This document shows, piece by piece, positions 44,271 through 53,425 of a DNA stretch of 64,000 nt (positions are counted from its first letter, which is position 1; every line of letters starts with the position of its first letter). The notes under the pieces are model-generated. The model had not been told where the DNA came from and did not search any database. It worked only from the letters and a program-made list of their open reading frames with translations. The stretch comes from Bifidobacterium sp. ESL0763 (GTDB lineage: Bacteria > Actinomycetota > Actinomycetes > Actinomycetales > Bifidobacteriaceae), in contig NZ_JAQTHW010000002.1 of assembly GCF_029433395.1 (NCBI RefSeq), positions 1,240,001 through 1,304,000 on the forward strand. The letters run 5' to 3'. A program made the position numbers and the translations under genes.

Positions 44271-46418
44271 TCACCGCGGCAGGACGCGGCCGAGGTGGGC
44301 GAAATCGGGGACCTTGTTCCATTTGACCGTGTAGCCGGCGCCGTGGGCGCAGAAGACCGAGTCGGGCGTGTTCTCGAGGTCGGTTTCCGGATCGTAGCCG
44401 GCTTGCGCGATCACCCGCTCGGCGTCGTGGCAGGGCCGGTAGCCGGCAAAGACGCAGGTGAGCGAGCCGCGGCCATGCGTGTAGGCGTTGACGTCCATGG
44501 CGTAACCGTTCATCTCGGCCACCGGGGCGTCGCCTTCCAGCCCGGCGTAGTCGCCGTCGGATTGCGGGGCCTCGAAGGTGCCGCTCATCCGCTGGATGTC
44601 GGCCATCGCGCGGCCCAGCATCTCCTGCGGCACCTCGAGGCGGAAACGGTAGAACGGCTCGAGCAGGCGGCAGTTCCCCTGTGCCTTGAGCTCCATCAGT
44701 CCCTGGCGCACCGCACGGTAGGTGGCCTCGCGGAAGTCGCCGCCTTCGGTGTGCTTGTCGTGGCCGCGGCCGGCGATCAGCGATATCGTCATGTCCGTGA
44801 TCGGTGCGCCGGTGAGCACGCCCAGGTGCTCCTTCTCGCGCAGGTGGGTCAGCACCGCGCGCTGCCAGTTGCGGTCGAGGTCGTCGAGGCTGCAGTGGGA
44901 GGCGAACCACAGACCGCTGCCGGGTTCGCCGGGCTCGAGCAGCAGGTGGACCTCGGCATAGTGGCGCAGCGGCTCGAAGTGGCCGATGCCCTCGACCGGC
45001 GCGGCGATGGTCTCTCGGTAGAGGATGCCGCCGGGGCCGAAATGGACATCGAGGCCGAAGCGGTCGTGCAGCATCTGGGTGATGATCTCGACCTGCACCT
45101 CGCCCATCAGCCGCACGCGGATCTCGCCGAGCCGCGCCACCCAGCGCACGTCGAGCGCCGGATCCTCGTCCTCGAGCGTGCGCAGGGCCACCAGGATCCC
45201 GTGCTGTTCCGGGGTGATTTCGGCGGGCTTGGAGGGTTGGGCGGGTTGCTTGGCCGAGGACGCGGCGCCATCATTCGTCGCGTCGTCATTCCGTTGTTCG
45301 CCGTCGGTATCGCCCGCCTTGCCCGGCAGCACGGTGTAGGTCAGCACCGGCCGCAGCACGGCGGCTCCGGCATTCGTCTCCTCGCCCAGCCCTTCGCCGG
45401 GAACGGTCTTCGTCAGTCCTGTCACCGCGCAGACGTCGCCGGCCGAGACCTCGTCGGCCAGCTCGAACTTCGCCCCCGAATACCGCCGGATCTGGTCGAC
45501 CTTCTCCCGCCAGATCTCGACATCCGTTCCGTCGGCATCCAAACCGCCCGGAACGTCATATATATCGGCACCATCTGCGGCAACGGCATCGCCACCGGCA
45601 TCCCCGCCATGCGCGTTCGTCAGCACGTCCTTGACCTTGAGCGTGCCGCCGGTGACCTTGAGCCAGGTGAGCCGGTTGCCCTGCCCGTCGTGCGAGACCT
45701 TGTAGACGCGGGCGCCGAAGCCGTCGTCGTAATCGCGCGAGCGGGTGAAACGTTCCAGACCGGCGAGGAACTCGTCGATGCCCTCGAGCTTCAGCGCGGA
45801 GCCGGAATAGCAGGGGAAGATCCGGCGCGAGGCGACCATCGAACGCAGGGTGTCGTCACCGATCACGCCGCCGTCGAGCAACTCGTCCATCGCCGTGCCG
45901 CTCTCGTCGAGCAGGGCCACCTCCTCCTGCCCTCCCGGCTCCTCCTCGCCCTGGAAGTCGATGCATCCCTCGCCGAAGCGTCGCCGCATCCTCTCCATCA
46001 TCGCGGATTTGCTGGCTCCGGCGGCGTCCATCTTGTTGATGAAGACGAACGTGGGCACGTGGTAGCGCGCCAGCAGCCGCCACAGCGTCTCGGTGTGGCC
46101 CTGCAAACCGTCGTCGGCGCCCACCACGAGGATCGCGTAGTCCAGCACCGTGAGCGTGCGTTCCGTCTCGGCCGAGAAATCGACGTGGCCGGGGGTGTCG
46201 AGCAGCGTGAACTCGAAGTCGCCGTGGCGCAGGATGGCCTGCTTGGAGAAGATGGTGATGCCGCGCCGCTTTTCCATCGCGTCGGTGTCGAGGAAGGCGT
46301 CGCCGTGGTCCACGCGGCCGAGCCTGCGGATGTCGCCGGCACGGTAGAGCATCGCCTCGCACAGCGTGGTCTTGCCCGCGTCCACATGCGCCGCGATCCC
46401 CACCACCGCTCGTCTCAT
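44271..46418 (-). CDS. TetM/TetW-like ribosomal-protection-type translational GTPase
   Basis: This 715-residue protein has EF-G-like GTPase motifs: G1 AAHVDAGKTTL (about 9-19), a RGITIFSKQA switch region, G3 LLDTPGHVDFSAE and G4 VFINKMDAAG, then EF-G-like domains II-V up to CVFAGYRPCHDAERV. The pattern matches the tetracycline ribosomal protection protein family more than EF-G, but an acidic Asp/Ala insert stands at about 270-300 and another at about 365-395, and the base composition is that of the host. So this looks like a resident paralogue, not an acquired tet gene; its effect on tetracycline is unknown. The start at 46418 follows GAGGGAGAA. Confidence 0.85.
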   Translation of the reverse strand: MRRAVVGIAAHVDAGKTTLCEAMLYRAGDIRRLGRVDHGDAFLDTDAMEKRRGITIFSKQAILRHGDFEFTLLDTPGHVDFSAETERTLTVLDYAILVVGADDGLQGHTETLWRLLARYHVPTFVFINKMDAAGASKSAMMERMRRRFGEGCIDFQGEEEPGGQEEVALLDESGTAMDELLDGGVIGDDTLRSMVASRRIFPCYSGSALKLEGIDEFLAGLERFTRSRDYDDGFGARVYKVSHDGQGNRLTWLKVTGGTLKVKDVLTNAHGGDAGGDAVAADGADIYDVPGGLDADGTDVEIWREKVDQIRRYSGAKFELADEVSAGDVCAVTGLTKTVPGEGLGEETNAGAAVLRPVLTYTVLPGKAGDTDGEQRNDDATNDGAASSAKQPAQPSKPAEITPEQHGILVALRTLEDEDPALDVRWVARLGEIRVRLMGEVQVEIITQMLHDRFGLDVHFGPGGILYRETIAAPVEGIGHFEPLRHYAEVHLLLEPGEPGSGLWFASHCSLDDLDRNWQRAVLTHLREKEHLGVLTGAPITDMTISLIAGRGHDKHTEGGDFREATYRAVRQGLMELKAQGNCRLLEPFYRFRLEVPQEMLGRAMADIQRMSGTFEAPQSDGDYAGLEGDAPVAEMNGYAMDVNAYTHGRGSLTCVFAGYRPCHDAERVIAQAGYDPETDLENTPDSVFCAHGAGYTVKWNKVPDFAHLGRVLPR

Positions 46419-46543
46419 ACCGTTCTCCCTCAAAGCGCGCTTCATCGGTTCATCTTAGCCAGCGCCAGCCGACACCTTGCGGACATCCCGGCCTCGCTCG
46501 GCCCGGCTCCCCGGCACCGGGCCCACCAGCCGAAACGCGGCCG

Positions 46544-47107
46544 CTACTTGCCCATATGCGGATTCACGTTGACGTAGCCATCGCTGTCGACGCACACGGG
46601 CACGCCGTCCGTATAGGGCGTGCGCAGGTCGCCGTACTCGTGCGTGCACCGCCCGTAGCGCCTGAGCATGAGCTTGGTCATTTTCGGAGGAATGTTATTG
46701 TAATCGACGCTGCAGCTCAGCTGGTCGGTCGCGGCCCCGCTGACGTCGCCGCCGGAGATCTTGATGGGGAGCCACAGGTCCTTGTCGCCATTGATGGTGA
46801 GCCGGTAATATCGGTCGCCCGGCTCGTTGACGGAGGTCGCCTTCCTGGTGGTGTCGATGGCGTAGGAGCGTATCACCGGCCTCTTGCCGGGCGTGAGCGC
46901 GTCGGGCTCGAAGCCGCGCACGCAGGAGGGGTAGAGCCGCTGCACGTCGTCGCGGCGCGCGAGGGCGGGAATCTCGTAGCGTTGCCTCAGGTTGTAGAGG
47001 CCGAAGCTCACGGGAATGAACCAGATGAGCGCATTGAGGAGCACGAATACGATCAGCGACACGAGGACCGTCGTGCCGATCCGCTCGCCCCATTTCGAAT
47101 GGTTCAT
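46544..47107 (-). CDS. Membrane-anchored extracytoplasmic protein, unknown function
   Basis: This 187-residue protein has one membrane segment (about 12-36) followed by an external domain with four Cys residues: in YPSCVRGFE, LSCSVDYN, YGRCTHEYG and VPVCVDSDG. They could form two disulfides. A positive N-terminus and the segment just after it fit an anchor with the C-terminus outside. I do not recognise the family. The start at 47107 follows GGGAGGAA at 2-3 bases; the longer frame to 47152 is less likely. The Cys pattern may connect it to the VKOR oxidative folding system elsewhere in the window (speculation). Confidence 0.65.
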   Translation of the reverse strand: MNHSKWGERIGTTVLVSLIVFVLLNALIWFIPVSFGLYNLRQRYEIPALARRDDVQRLYPSCVRGFEPDALTPGKRPVIRSYAIDTTRKATSVNEPGDRYYRLTINGDKDLWLPIKISGGDVSGAATDQLSCSVDYNNIPPKMTKLMLRRYGRCTHEYGDLRTPYTDGVPVCVDSDGYVNVNPHMGK

Positions 47108-47531
47108 GATTCCTCCCGCTCCAACAATAAAGGTTCGCCGGCGATCAATCAACGGCGGGACCTGCTGGGTGGCAGGTCACGCACGATGGGCATGGTGGGG
47201 CGCTTCGGGAATTAGGAAGAAAGAAAAGAAGCGACGACGCCCCACCATACCGCCGCGGGCAATCGGCCTCCAGTTTGCCGGGCACCCGCCGCGATGACCG
47301 CCGAGGCCGAGACCTTCGCCGAATCACGGTTCCCACCCTACACGCTTCCACCGCCTTTTGCGACATTCTTTTTATAAATCGTCTCAAAAGATGAGACTCG
47401 TGCCCGTTGCGACCGAGGCATCCAAAAAAGGCGCTCACACTTTGGCGTGGATACGAACCCGCTTTCGTCGCCATCAGCGGGTTGCACTTTCCTATCCACC
47501 CTAAAGTACGAACGCCCTACGGTCCCAGATT
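47108..47531. other. 424-base intergenic region between copA and the membrane protein gene
   Basis: It holds a long-loop inverted repeat (ATGGTGGGGCG near 47192 with CGCCCCACCAT near 47238) and the nested structure at 47424-47516. GTCTCAAAAGATGAGAC at about 47381-47397 is a further small dyad. No coding sequence is convincing. Confidence 0.5.
47424..47516 (-). terminator. Nested three-stem structure downstream of copA, with T-tract
   Basis: On the minus strand, GGCGTTC pairs with GAGCGCC; inside, ACTTTAGGGTGGATA pairs with TATCCACGCCAAAGT with two mismatches; inside that, AACCCGCT pairs with AGCGGGTT. The outermost stem is followed by TTTTTT. It fits a strong composite terminator of copA but is larger than needed, so a small RNA is possible. 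Confidence 0.65.
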
Positions 47532-47705
47532 TCAGCCGAGGTACTTGGCGGGGTCGGCGGCGAAGTTGTCGGCGCAGCCCTGGCTGCAGAAGTAGTAGGT
47601 CTGGCCGTCGTGCTCGAGGCTGGCCGCGGCCGTCTTCGGATCGATCATCATGCCGCAGACCGGGTCCTTGACGGTGCTGGCGCCAGCGTTCATGTTCATA
47701 TCCAT
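47532..47705 (-). other. Possible internal translation start for a free YHS protein
   Basis: Inside copA, in the same frame, AAAGAAGGA stands 6 bases before an ATG at 47705 that begins [11 protein letters not shown]. The 57-residue product would be exactly the YHS domain. This could be a remnant of a formerly separate gene, or a working second start. Confidence 0.4.
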
Positions 47706-49985
47706 GGTGGTTCCTTCTTTCGCTTTCGCATTGTGGTTGTTGGTATCCGACGCATCCGAGGACGCGCCGACAGGTTTGCCGGGTGCCGCCGTCCCTTCAG
47801 CTTCCCCGAGCTCGACGTGGCGCTCACGCGGCTTGAAGGCGAAGCGGCGCGGCCTGACGGCCTTCGGGTCGAAGCCGCGCAGCCGGTTGGCGTTGAGCAC
47901 CACGGAGAGCGAGGAGAATGCCATCGCGGCGCCGGCGATCATCGGGTTGAGCATGATGTGCCAGAGCGGGTAGAGGATGCCGGCGGCGATGGGGATGCCG
48001 ATGCCGTTGTAGCCGAAGGCGAAGCCGAGGTTCTGCTTGATGTTGCGCATCGCGGCCCGCGAGAGGTCGATGGCCGTGACCAGGCCGGTGAGGCTGCCGG
48101 AGACCAGGGTGATGTCGGAGGATTCGATGGCCACGTCGGTGCCGGTGCCGATGGCGAAGCCGACGTCGGCGGCCGCGAGCGCCGGGGCGTCGTTGATGCC
48201 GTCGCCGACCATGCCGACCATGTGCCCTTCATTTTGCAACCGCACGATCTCGGCGGCCTTGCGTTCCGGGCGCACCCCGGCGATGACGCGGTCGACGCCC
48301 ACCTGATCGGCCATGGCCTTGGCGGTCGTCTCGTTGTCGCCGGTGAGCATGACCACTTGCAGCCCGCGTTCGCGCAGCGCGGCGATGGCCTTGGCCGAGT
48401 CCGGCTTGACGGTGTCCGCCACGGCGAGGACGGCCACGAGCGTGCCGTCGATGGCGACGAGAATCGGCGTCTTGCCTTGCCTGGCGTAATCACCAGCCGT
48501 CGTCTCGACGTCGTCGGACGCTTTCATATCGACGTGGCGGTCGTCCATCAGGCCGTTGTTGCCGACGAGTACATCGCGCCCGTCGACCTTGGCCGCGACG
48601 CCGCCGCCCGGCACTGCTTCGAACGAATCGGCCTTCGGTGCCTCGAGCCCGCGCTGGCGCACGCCCTTGACGATGGCCTGCGCGAGCGGATGCTCGGAGG
48701 CCTGCTCGGCTCCGGCGATCAGGGACAGCATGGCGTTCCGCGACGCATCATCCGACGAGCCGGACGTTTCGCCGGCATCCGCGCTATCGCCCGCCCACGA
48801 GACATCCGTCAGTTCGGGGGTGCCCCGCGTGATGGTGCCGGTCTTGTCGAGCACGACGGTGTCGACGCCGCGGGCGGTCTGCAGCGCCTCGGCGGAGCGG
48901 ATGAGCACGCCGAAGCGGGCGGCCTTGCCGGTGGAGATCGTCACCGAAAGCGGGGTCGCGATGCCCAGAGCGCACGGGCAGGCGATGACCAGGACGGCCA
49001 CGGCGGAGACTAGTCCGTAGAGCCCCTGCGGCGCCGGCCCGAGCAGCCACCAGATAACGAAGGTCCAGATGGCGATGAGGATGACGCCGGGCACGAAGTA
49101 GCCGGAGATCCTGTCGGCGAGCTTCTGGATCGGCGCCTTGGAGGTCTGGGCGGTGCGCACCAGCTTGATGATCTGCGCGAGCACGGTGTCGCGGCCGACC
49201 TTGGTGGCCCGGTAGCGCAGCGTCCCGTTGCCGTTGATGGTCGCGCCGGTGACCATATCGCCCTTGGCTTTCGTCACCGGCATGGATTCGCCGGTGATCA
49301 TGGATTCGTCGATGGAGCTGCTCCCGTCGATGACCTCGCCGTCCACCGGCAGCTGCTCCCCCGGCCGGATGACGACGATGTCGCCGACTTCGACCTGACC
49401 GGCGTCGATGTCGAGCTGCCTGCCACCGCGTTCGACATGCGCCCGTTTCGGCGTGAGGTTGACCAGCGCGCGGATCGATTCGCCGGTGCCGAGCCGGGCG
49501 TGCGCCTCGAAGAGCTGGCCCAGCAGCATCAGCGTGATGATGGTGCCCACGGACTCGTAATAGGGTTCGCGCGCGCTCGGCGGCAGGATGCCGGGGGCGG
49601 CGGTGACCACCAGGCTGTAGACATAGGACGCGGCGGTGCCCAACGCCACCAGCGAGTTCATCTCCGGGGCGCGGTGGACGAGCGCCAGCCAGCCGGTGCG
49701 GTGGATCGGCCAGCCGGAATAGAACATGACCGGCGTGACGAACACGAGCTCGACCCATGGATTGGTAAAGAAACCGATGACGCCCATGGGCACGAAAGCC
49801 TTGAGCCACATGCCGAACATCGCGAAGACGAACACCGGAACCGTCAGCACGGCGGCGACGATGAGCCGGCGCTCGAGGGTCTTGATCTCGCGCTTGCGCT
49901 CGGCGTCCGGGTCGGCGGCGGCCGGCACGTTGGCGGAATCGCCGTTTCCCGTTGGCGTCGCTGTCTGGTTGCGCACTTGGCTCAT
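47532..49985 (-). CDS. copA: Copper-translocating P-type ATPase with C-terminal YHS domain
   Basis: This 817-residue P1B-type ATPase has eight membrane segments, the CPC metal motif in [13 protein letters not shown] (about 335-346), the phosphorylation site DKTGTITRG (about 380), a TGES actuator motif (MITGESMPV) and a [10 protein letters not shown] hinge. The usual N-terminal HMA domain is missing. Instead a YHS domain stands at the C-terminus (about 766-817): [15 protein letters not shown] and [12 protein letters not shown]. It exports copper(I) or another soft metal. The start at 49985 follows GGAG at 5 bases. It is downstream of a cupredoxin gene and divergent from csoR, which supports a copper role. 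Confidence 0.93.
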   Translation of the reverse strand: MSQVRNQTATPTGNGDSANVPAAADPDAERKREIKTLERRLIVAAVLTVPVFVFAMFGMWLKAFVPMGVIGFFTNPWVELVFVTPVMFYSGWPIHRTGWLALVHRAPEMNSLVALGTAASYVYSLVVTAAPGILPPSAREPYYESVGTIITLMLLGQLFEAHARLGTGESIRALVNLTPKRAHVERGGRQLDIDAGQVEVGDIVVIRPGEQLPVDGEVIDGSSSIDESMITGESMPVTKAKGDMVTGATINGNGTLRYRATKVGRDTVLAQIIKLVRTAQTSKAPIQKLADRISGYFVPGVILIAIWTFVIWWLLGPAPQGLYGLVSAVAVLVIACPCALGIATPLSVTISTGKAARFGVLIRSAEALQTARGVDTVVLDKTGTITRGTPELTDVSWAGDSADAGETSGSSDDASRNAMLSLIAGAEQASEHPLAQAIVKGVRQRGLEAPKADSFEAVPGGGVAAKVDGRDVLVGNNGLMDDRHVDMKASDDVETTAGDYARQGKTPILVAIDGTLVAVLAVADTVKPDSAKAIAALRERGLQVVMLTGDNETTAKAMADQVGVDRVIAGVRPERKAAEIVRLQNEGHMVGMVGDGINDAPALAAADVGFAIGTGTDVAIESSDITLVSGSLTGLVTAIDLSRAAMRNIKQNLGFAFGYNGIGIPIAAGILYPLWHIMLNPMIAGAAMAFSSLSVVLNANRLRGFDPKAVRPRRFAFKPRERHVELGEAEGTAAPGKPVGASSDASDTNNHNAKAKEGTTMDMNMNAGASTVKDPVCGMMIDPKTAAASLEHDGQTYYFCSQGCADNFAADPAKYLG

Positions 49986-50137
49986 ATCCGCTCCGTATCG
50001 TTTCATACTTCCATTGCCGTCACCGTTCACCGGTGGCATCGGTTTCCCTATCCCGTTCAGTGCGCCCTGTCGATCCGTCCGTCACCGAGATGGCCGACAC
50101 GGATGACGCGGGCGCACGAACAGCAAAGACCGGTTCC

Positions 50138-50530
50138 TCAGCCGTTGCCCTTCGCGCCTTTCGGCAGCACATGCACCATGCCGTGCAGCATGTTCATCCC
50201 GCAGGCGTAGGGCAGGTCGCCGGGCTTGCTCGGCGTGAACTCGACGTCGGTGGTCTCGAACGCCGGCAGGGTCCGGTCGATGCCCAGGTCGCTGAAGACC
50301 ACATGCGAGGAGCACTCGCCGTCCTCCTGACGGTCGAAGCGCAAGCGCACCGGGGTGCCCGCCTCGACGTCGACGACCTGCGGGGTGTAGCCGCCCTTGA
50401 CCACGATGCGCGCGGTCTGCACCTCGCCCTCACGGCCGGCCCGCGCGGCCTTGCGGGGCGCGAAGAAGTACCAGATGATGGCCACGCTCGCCACGAGCGC
50501 CGCCAGGACCACCGCCGCATTGACAAACAT
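50138..50530 (-). CDS. Membrane-anchored cupredoxin-like copper protein
   Basis: This 130-residue protein has an N-terminal membrane segment (about 4-24) and a cupredoxin domain: ECSSHVVF supplies a His, and YACGMNMLHGMVHV supplies Cys, Met and His in the type-1 copper order C-x-M-x2-H-x-M. It would sit on the outer face of the membrane and bind copper for storage or for delivery to or from CopA. It is the first gene of the likely cupredoxin-copA operon (152 bases apart), divergent from csoR. Confidence 0.85.
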   Translation of the reverse strand: MFVNAAVVLAALVASVAIIWYFFAPRKAARAGREGEVQTARIVVKGGYTPQVVDVEAGTPVRLRFDRQEDGECSSHVVFSDLGIDRTLPAFETTDVEFTPSKPGDLPYACGMNMLHGMVHVLPKGAKGNG

Positions 50531-50600
50531 TCATCCTCGATTCCGTCGCCCGCGCCCCGTTTCGATGGCGCCGGCGGCTTCGCTGTAACTGAAACCAACC

Positions 50601-50620
50601 ATACCCCCTAGGGGTATAAT
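50601..50620 (+). promoter_or_regulatory. CsoR operator with overlapping -10 element
   Basis: ATACCCCCTAGGGGTAT (50601-50617) is a near-perfect palindrome with central CCTAGG-like core, the classic shape of CsoR-type operators (TACCCC-N-GGGGTA). TATAAT at 50615-50620 overlaps it and is an ideal -10 for csoR. The site also lies upstream of the divergent cupredoxin gene and can control both. Confidence 0.85.
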
Positions 50621-50728
50621 GTGTCAAAGGATTCAGCTCAGCATCGCAACGAATGCCACACTTCATCGACCTGTGGCCGGCGATTGGCCCGCGTCGCTTC
50701 GGCGTGGGTCCGGCGGGAAGGAAACGAC

Positions 50729-51109
50729 ATGGCGCAGCTTCGGCAGCACGAACAAAACGACGGCGACAGGGCCGCGGATAGCAGCGGGGAAATCAACCTG
50801 CCCGAAGGCGCCCGCGGCCACTGCGCCCACGTCGGCTACATCCACGACAAGAGGAGACTGGTCACCCGCCTGCGCCGCATCGAGGGGCAGGTGCGGGCCA
50901 TCACCGCGATGGTGGAGCACGACACCTATTGCATCGACGTGCTCACCCAGATCTCGGCCTCCAACAGCGCCCTGAAATCGGTGGCGCTGCTGCTGCTCGA
51001 GGACCATCTCAACAGCTGCGTCGCCACGGCCGCGGCCCAGGGCGGCCCGGTGGCCGACGAGAAGATGGACGAGGCCGTCGCCGCCATCAAGCGCCTGGTG
51101 AAGTCCTGA
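50729..51109 (+). CDS. csoR: Copper-sensing repressor CsoR
   Basis: The 126-residue protein has the CsoR/FrmR four-helix pattern: RRLVTRLRRIEGQVRAITAM, then the metal ligands Cys in TYCIDVLTQ and His and Cys in DHLNSCV. The order C-x-H-x3-C is that of Cu(I) sensors. Copper binding releases the DNA. The start at 50729 follows GGGAAGGAA; the longer upstream frame begins inside the promoter. It faces the cupredoxin-copA operon across the operator at 50601-50617. Confidence 0.93.
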   Translation: MAQLRQHEQNDGDRAADSSGEINLPEGARGHCAHVGYIHDKRRLVTRLRRIEGQVRAITAMVEHDTYCIDVLTQISASNSALKSVALLLLEDHLNSCVATAAAQGGPVADEKMDEAVAAIKRLVKS

Positions 51110-51140
51110 TCCGTACCGCCTCCTATGCATTTTCACCATC

Positions 51141-51238
51141 GGTTTGTAGCCTGAAACAGCCGTAAGCTACAAATGCAATTCCTGGCTCTCGTCCGTCAGA
51201 GGTTTGTAGCCAGAACAATCGCAAAAGCTACAAATGCG
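51141..51238. repeat. Paired repeats of the TTTGTAGC/GCTACAAA family, 60-bp period
   Basis: Two units of about 37 bases, GGTTTGTAGC...GCTACAAATGC at 51141-51177 and at 51201-51238, are spaced by 60 bases. They fill the gap between the convergent csoR and ABC exporter genes. Confidence 0.85.
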
Positions 51239-51367
51239 CCTGGAAACGGCACAGCGACCGGACGCAGGGCATATGGCAGTACCAACAAAACGGCCGATTC
51301 CGCATGCGCACGAAGCGACAGCGGAATCGGCCGTTCTATATTTCACAACCAGACCGGGAACCCACCC

Positions 51368-53425
51368 CTACTCCAGCTCGAGCTTGCCGGTGTAGAGCTG
51401 GTAGTATTCGCCGCGCTGGGCGATGAGCTCGTCGTGCGTGCCGCGCTCGATGATGCGGCCGTGGTCGAGCACCATGATGATGTCGGAGTTGCGCACGGTG
51501 GAGAGGCGGTGGGCGATGACGAAGACGGTGCGCCCGGTCATCAGGTTGTCCATCCCCTGCTCGACGACCTCCTCGGTGCGGGTGTCGATGGAGCTGGTCG
51601 CCTCGTCGAGAATCATGGCGGGCGGGTCGGCCACGGCGGCGCGCGCGATGGAGATCAGCTGGCGCTGGCCCTGCGAGAGCCCGCTTCCGTCACCTTCGAG
51701 CACCGTGTGGTATCCCTGCGGCAGCATGCGGATGAAGCCGTCGGCGTTGGTGCGCTTGGCGGCGGCGACGCACTCCTCGTCGGTGGCATCGAGCCGGCCG
51801 TAGCGGATGTTGTCGAGCACGGTGCCGGTGAAGAGGTTGACGTCCTGCAGCACGATGCCCAAGGAACGGCGCAGGTCATCCTTCCGGATGTTCTTCACGT
51901 CGATGCCGTCGTAGAGGATCTGGCCTTCCTGGATGTCGTAGAAGCGGTTGATGAGGTTGGTGATGGTGGTCTTGCCCGCGCCGGTGGCGCCGACCAGGGC
52001 CATCTTCTGGCCGGGCTTGGCGAACCAGGTGATGTCGTGCAAGACGGTCTTGTCGGGGTTGTAGCCGAAGGAGACGTTGGTGAAGCGCACGTCGCCGCGC
52101 AGCAGCGTCAGACGCCCGTCGGGCGAGGTGACCGCCTTCTCATGGGCCTTCATCGCCACCTCGCGAGCCGAGCCCTTGAGCTTCCTGGCGGCCTCGAGCG
52201 AACGTGTGCCGTCGTCGTCGGCCTCGCGCTTCCAGGCCCAGTGGCCGGTCTCGTGGTCGGCCTCGGTCATGGTGCGGCCGTCCTCTCCCAGCTCCACGCT
52301 CACCAGGCGCACGGTGCCGTCGTCGGATTCGGCGGGCTCGTCGATGAGGTTGAAGATGCGGGCGGCGCCGGCCAGGGCCATCATGATCATGTTGATCTGC
52401 GAGGAGATCTGGCTGATCGGGTTGATCAGGGCCTTGGAGAGCGTCAGAAACGAGACGATCGCGCCGAGCGTCAACGTGCCGTGCCCGGAGATGCCGAAGT
52501 TGTACCAGCCGTTGATGCCGGCGACACCGCCGACGATGGCCAGCAGCACGTAGAGCACGTTGCCCATGTTGCCAATGACCGGCATGGTGATGTTGGCGTA
52601 GATGTTGGCCTGGGCGGAGGCGTGGAAGAGCTCCTCGTTCTTCCGGTCGAACCGGGCCTGCGTGGCGTCCTCGTGGTTGAAGACCTTGACGACCTTCTGG
52701 CCGTTGACAGACTCCTCGACGAAAGCGTTGACGTCGCCGATCGTCTCCTGCTGGCGCACGAAGTAACGGCCGGAACGGCTGACGATCACCCGCACCAGCA
52801 GCATCATCAGCACCACGAAGACGACGGTGAAGACGGTGAACGGCACGGAGAGCCAGAGCATCGCGAAGAGGGCGGCGACCACCGGCGAGCCGGAGATCAG
52901 CAGCTGCGGCAGCGACTGCGAGACCATCTGGCGCAGGGTGTCGGTGTCGTTGGTGTAGCGGCTCATCATGTCGCCGTGCTCATGGGTGTCGAAGTAGCGG
53001 ATCGGCAGCCTCTGCTGGTGGTCGAACATCTGGTCGCGCACGGTCTTCAGCACCCCTTGCTCGATGCCGACGACCATGTAGTTCCACATGAACGAGCAGA
53101 GCATGCCCACCGCGTAGATGGAGCCGACCACGACGGTCATGCGGATGAGCGGGCCCCAGTCCGGGGTCTGCGCGTGAATGAAGGGCATGATGCAGTTGTC
53201 GATCAGCGGCTGCAGCACGAAGGAGGGCAGCGACTGGGTGCAGGCGCACACCAGGATGCCGATGATGACCACGATGCAGCGCCAGCGGTAGTGGAAGATG
53301 TAGCCCATCAGGCGCTTGGCGGTGCCCTTCGGCGCCTTCCTCATCGGCGGGACGGCGGTCTTGGTCTTCTTGACGGCCTTGGTCGCCGTCTTGGTTTCGG
53401 TCGCGCTCATGTTCGTCTCACTCAT
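51368..53425 (-). CDS. Heterodimeric ABC exporter, subunit with canonical site
   Basis: The 685-residue half-transporter has a Lys/Thr-rich N-terminus, six membrane segments (about 40-330), an insert of about 60 residues before the ATPase (around 365-430), and an ABC domain with Walker A LVGATGAGKTTITNLI, signature LSQGQRQLISIARAA and Walker B AMILDEATSSIDT with the catalytic Glu. This is the multidrug-exporter type (LmrA/MsbA fold). It overlaps the gene before it. I chose the ATG at 53425 because AGGGGG stands 9 bases ahead of it; 53434 is also possible. Confidence 0.92.
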   Translation of the reverse strand: MSETNMSATETKTATKAVKKTKTAVPPMRKAPKGTAKRLMGYIFHYRWRCIVVIIGILVCACTQSLPSFVLQPLIDNCIMPFIHAQTPDWGPLIRMTVVVGSIYAVGMLCSFMWNYMVVGIEQGVLKTVRDQMFDHQQRLPIRYFDTHEHGDMMSRYTNDTDTLRQMVSQSLPQLLISGSPVVAALFAMLWLSVPFTVFTVVFVVLMMLLVRVIVSRSGRYFVRQQETIGDVNAFVEESVNGQKVVKVFNHEDATQARFDRKNEELFHASAQANIYANITMPVIGNMGNVLYVLLAIVGGVAGINGWYNFGISGHGTLTLGAIVSFLTLSKALINPISQISSQINMIMMALAGAARIFNLIDEPAESDDGTVRLVSVELGEDGRTMTEADHETGHWAWKREADDDGTRSLEAARKLKGSAREVAMKAHEKAVTSPDGRLTLLRGDVRFTNVSFGYNPDKTVLHDITWFAKPGQKMALVGATGAGKTTITNLINRFYDIQEGQILYDGIDVKNIRKDDLRRSLGIVLQDVNLFTGTVLDNIRYGRLDATDEECVAAAKRTNADGFIRMLPQGYHTVLEGDGSGLSQGQRQLISIARAAVADPPAMILDEATSSIDTRTEEVVEQGMDNLMTGRTVFVIAHRLSTVRNSDIIMVLDHGRIIERGTHDELIAQRGEYYQLYTGKLELE

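Noticed and set aside
44271..46418. Acquired tetracycline resistance gene (tetW-like)
   Set aside because: The fold family fits, but the composition is that of the host, the protein has host-style acidic inserts, and no mobile element is next to it. I call it a TetM-like GTPase only.
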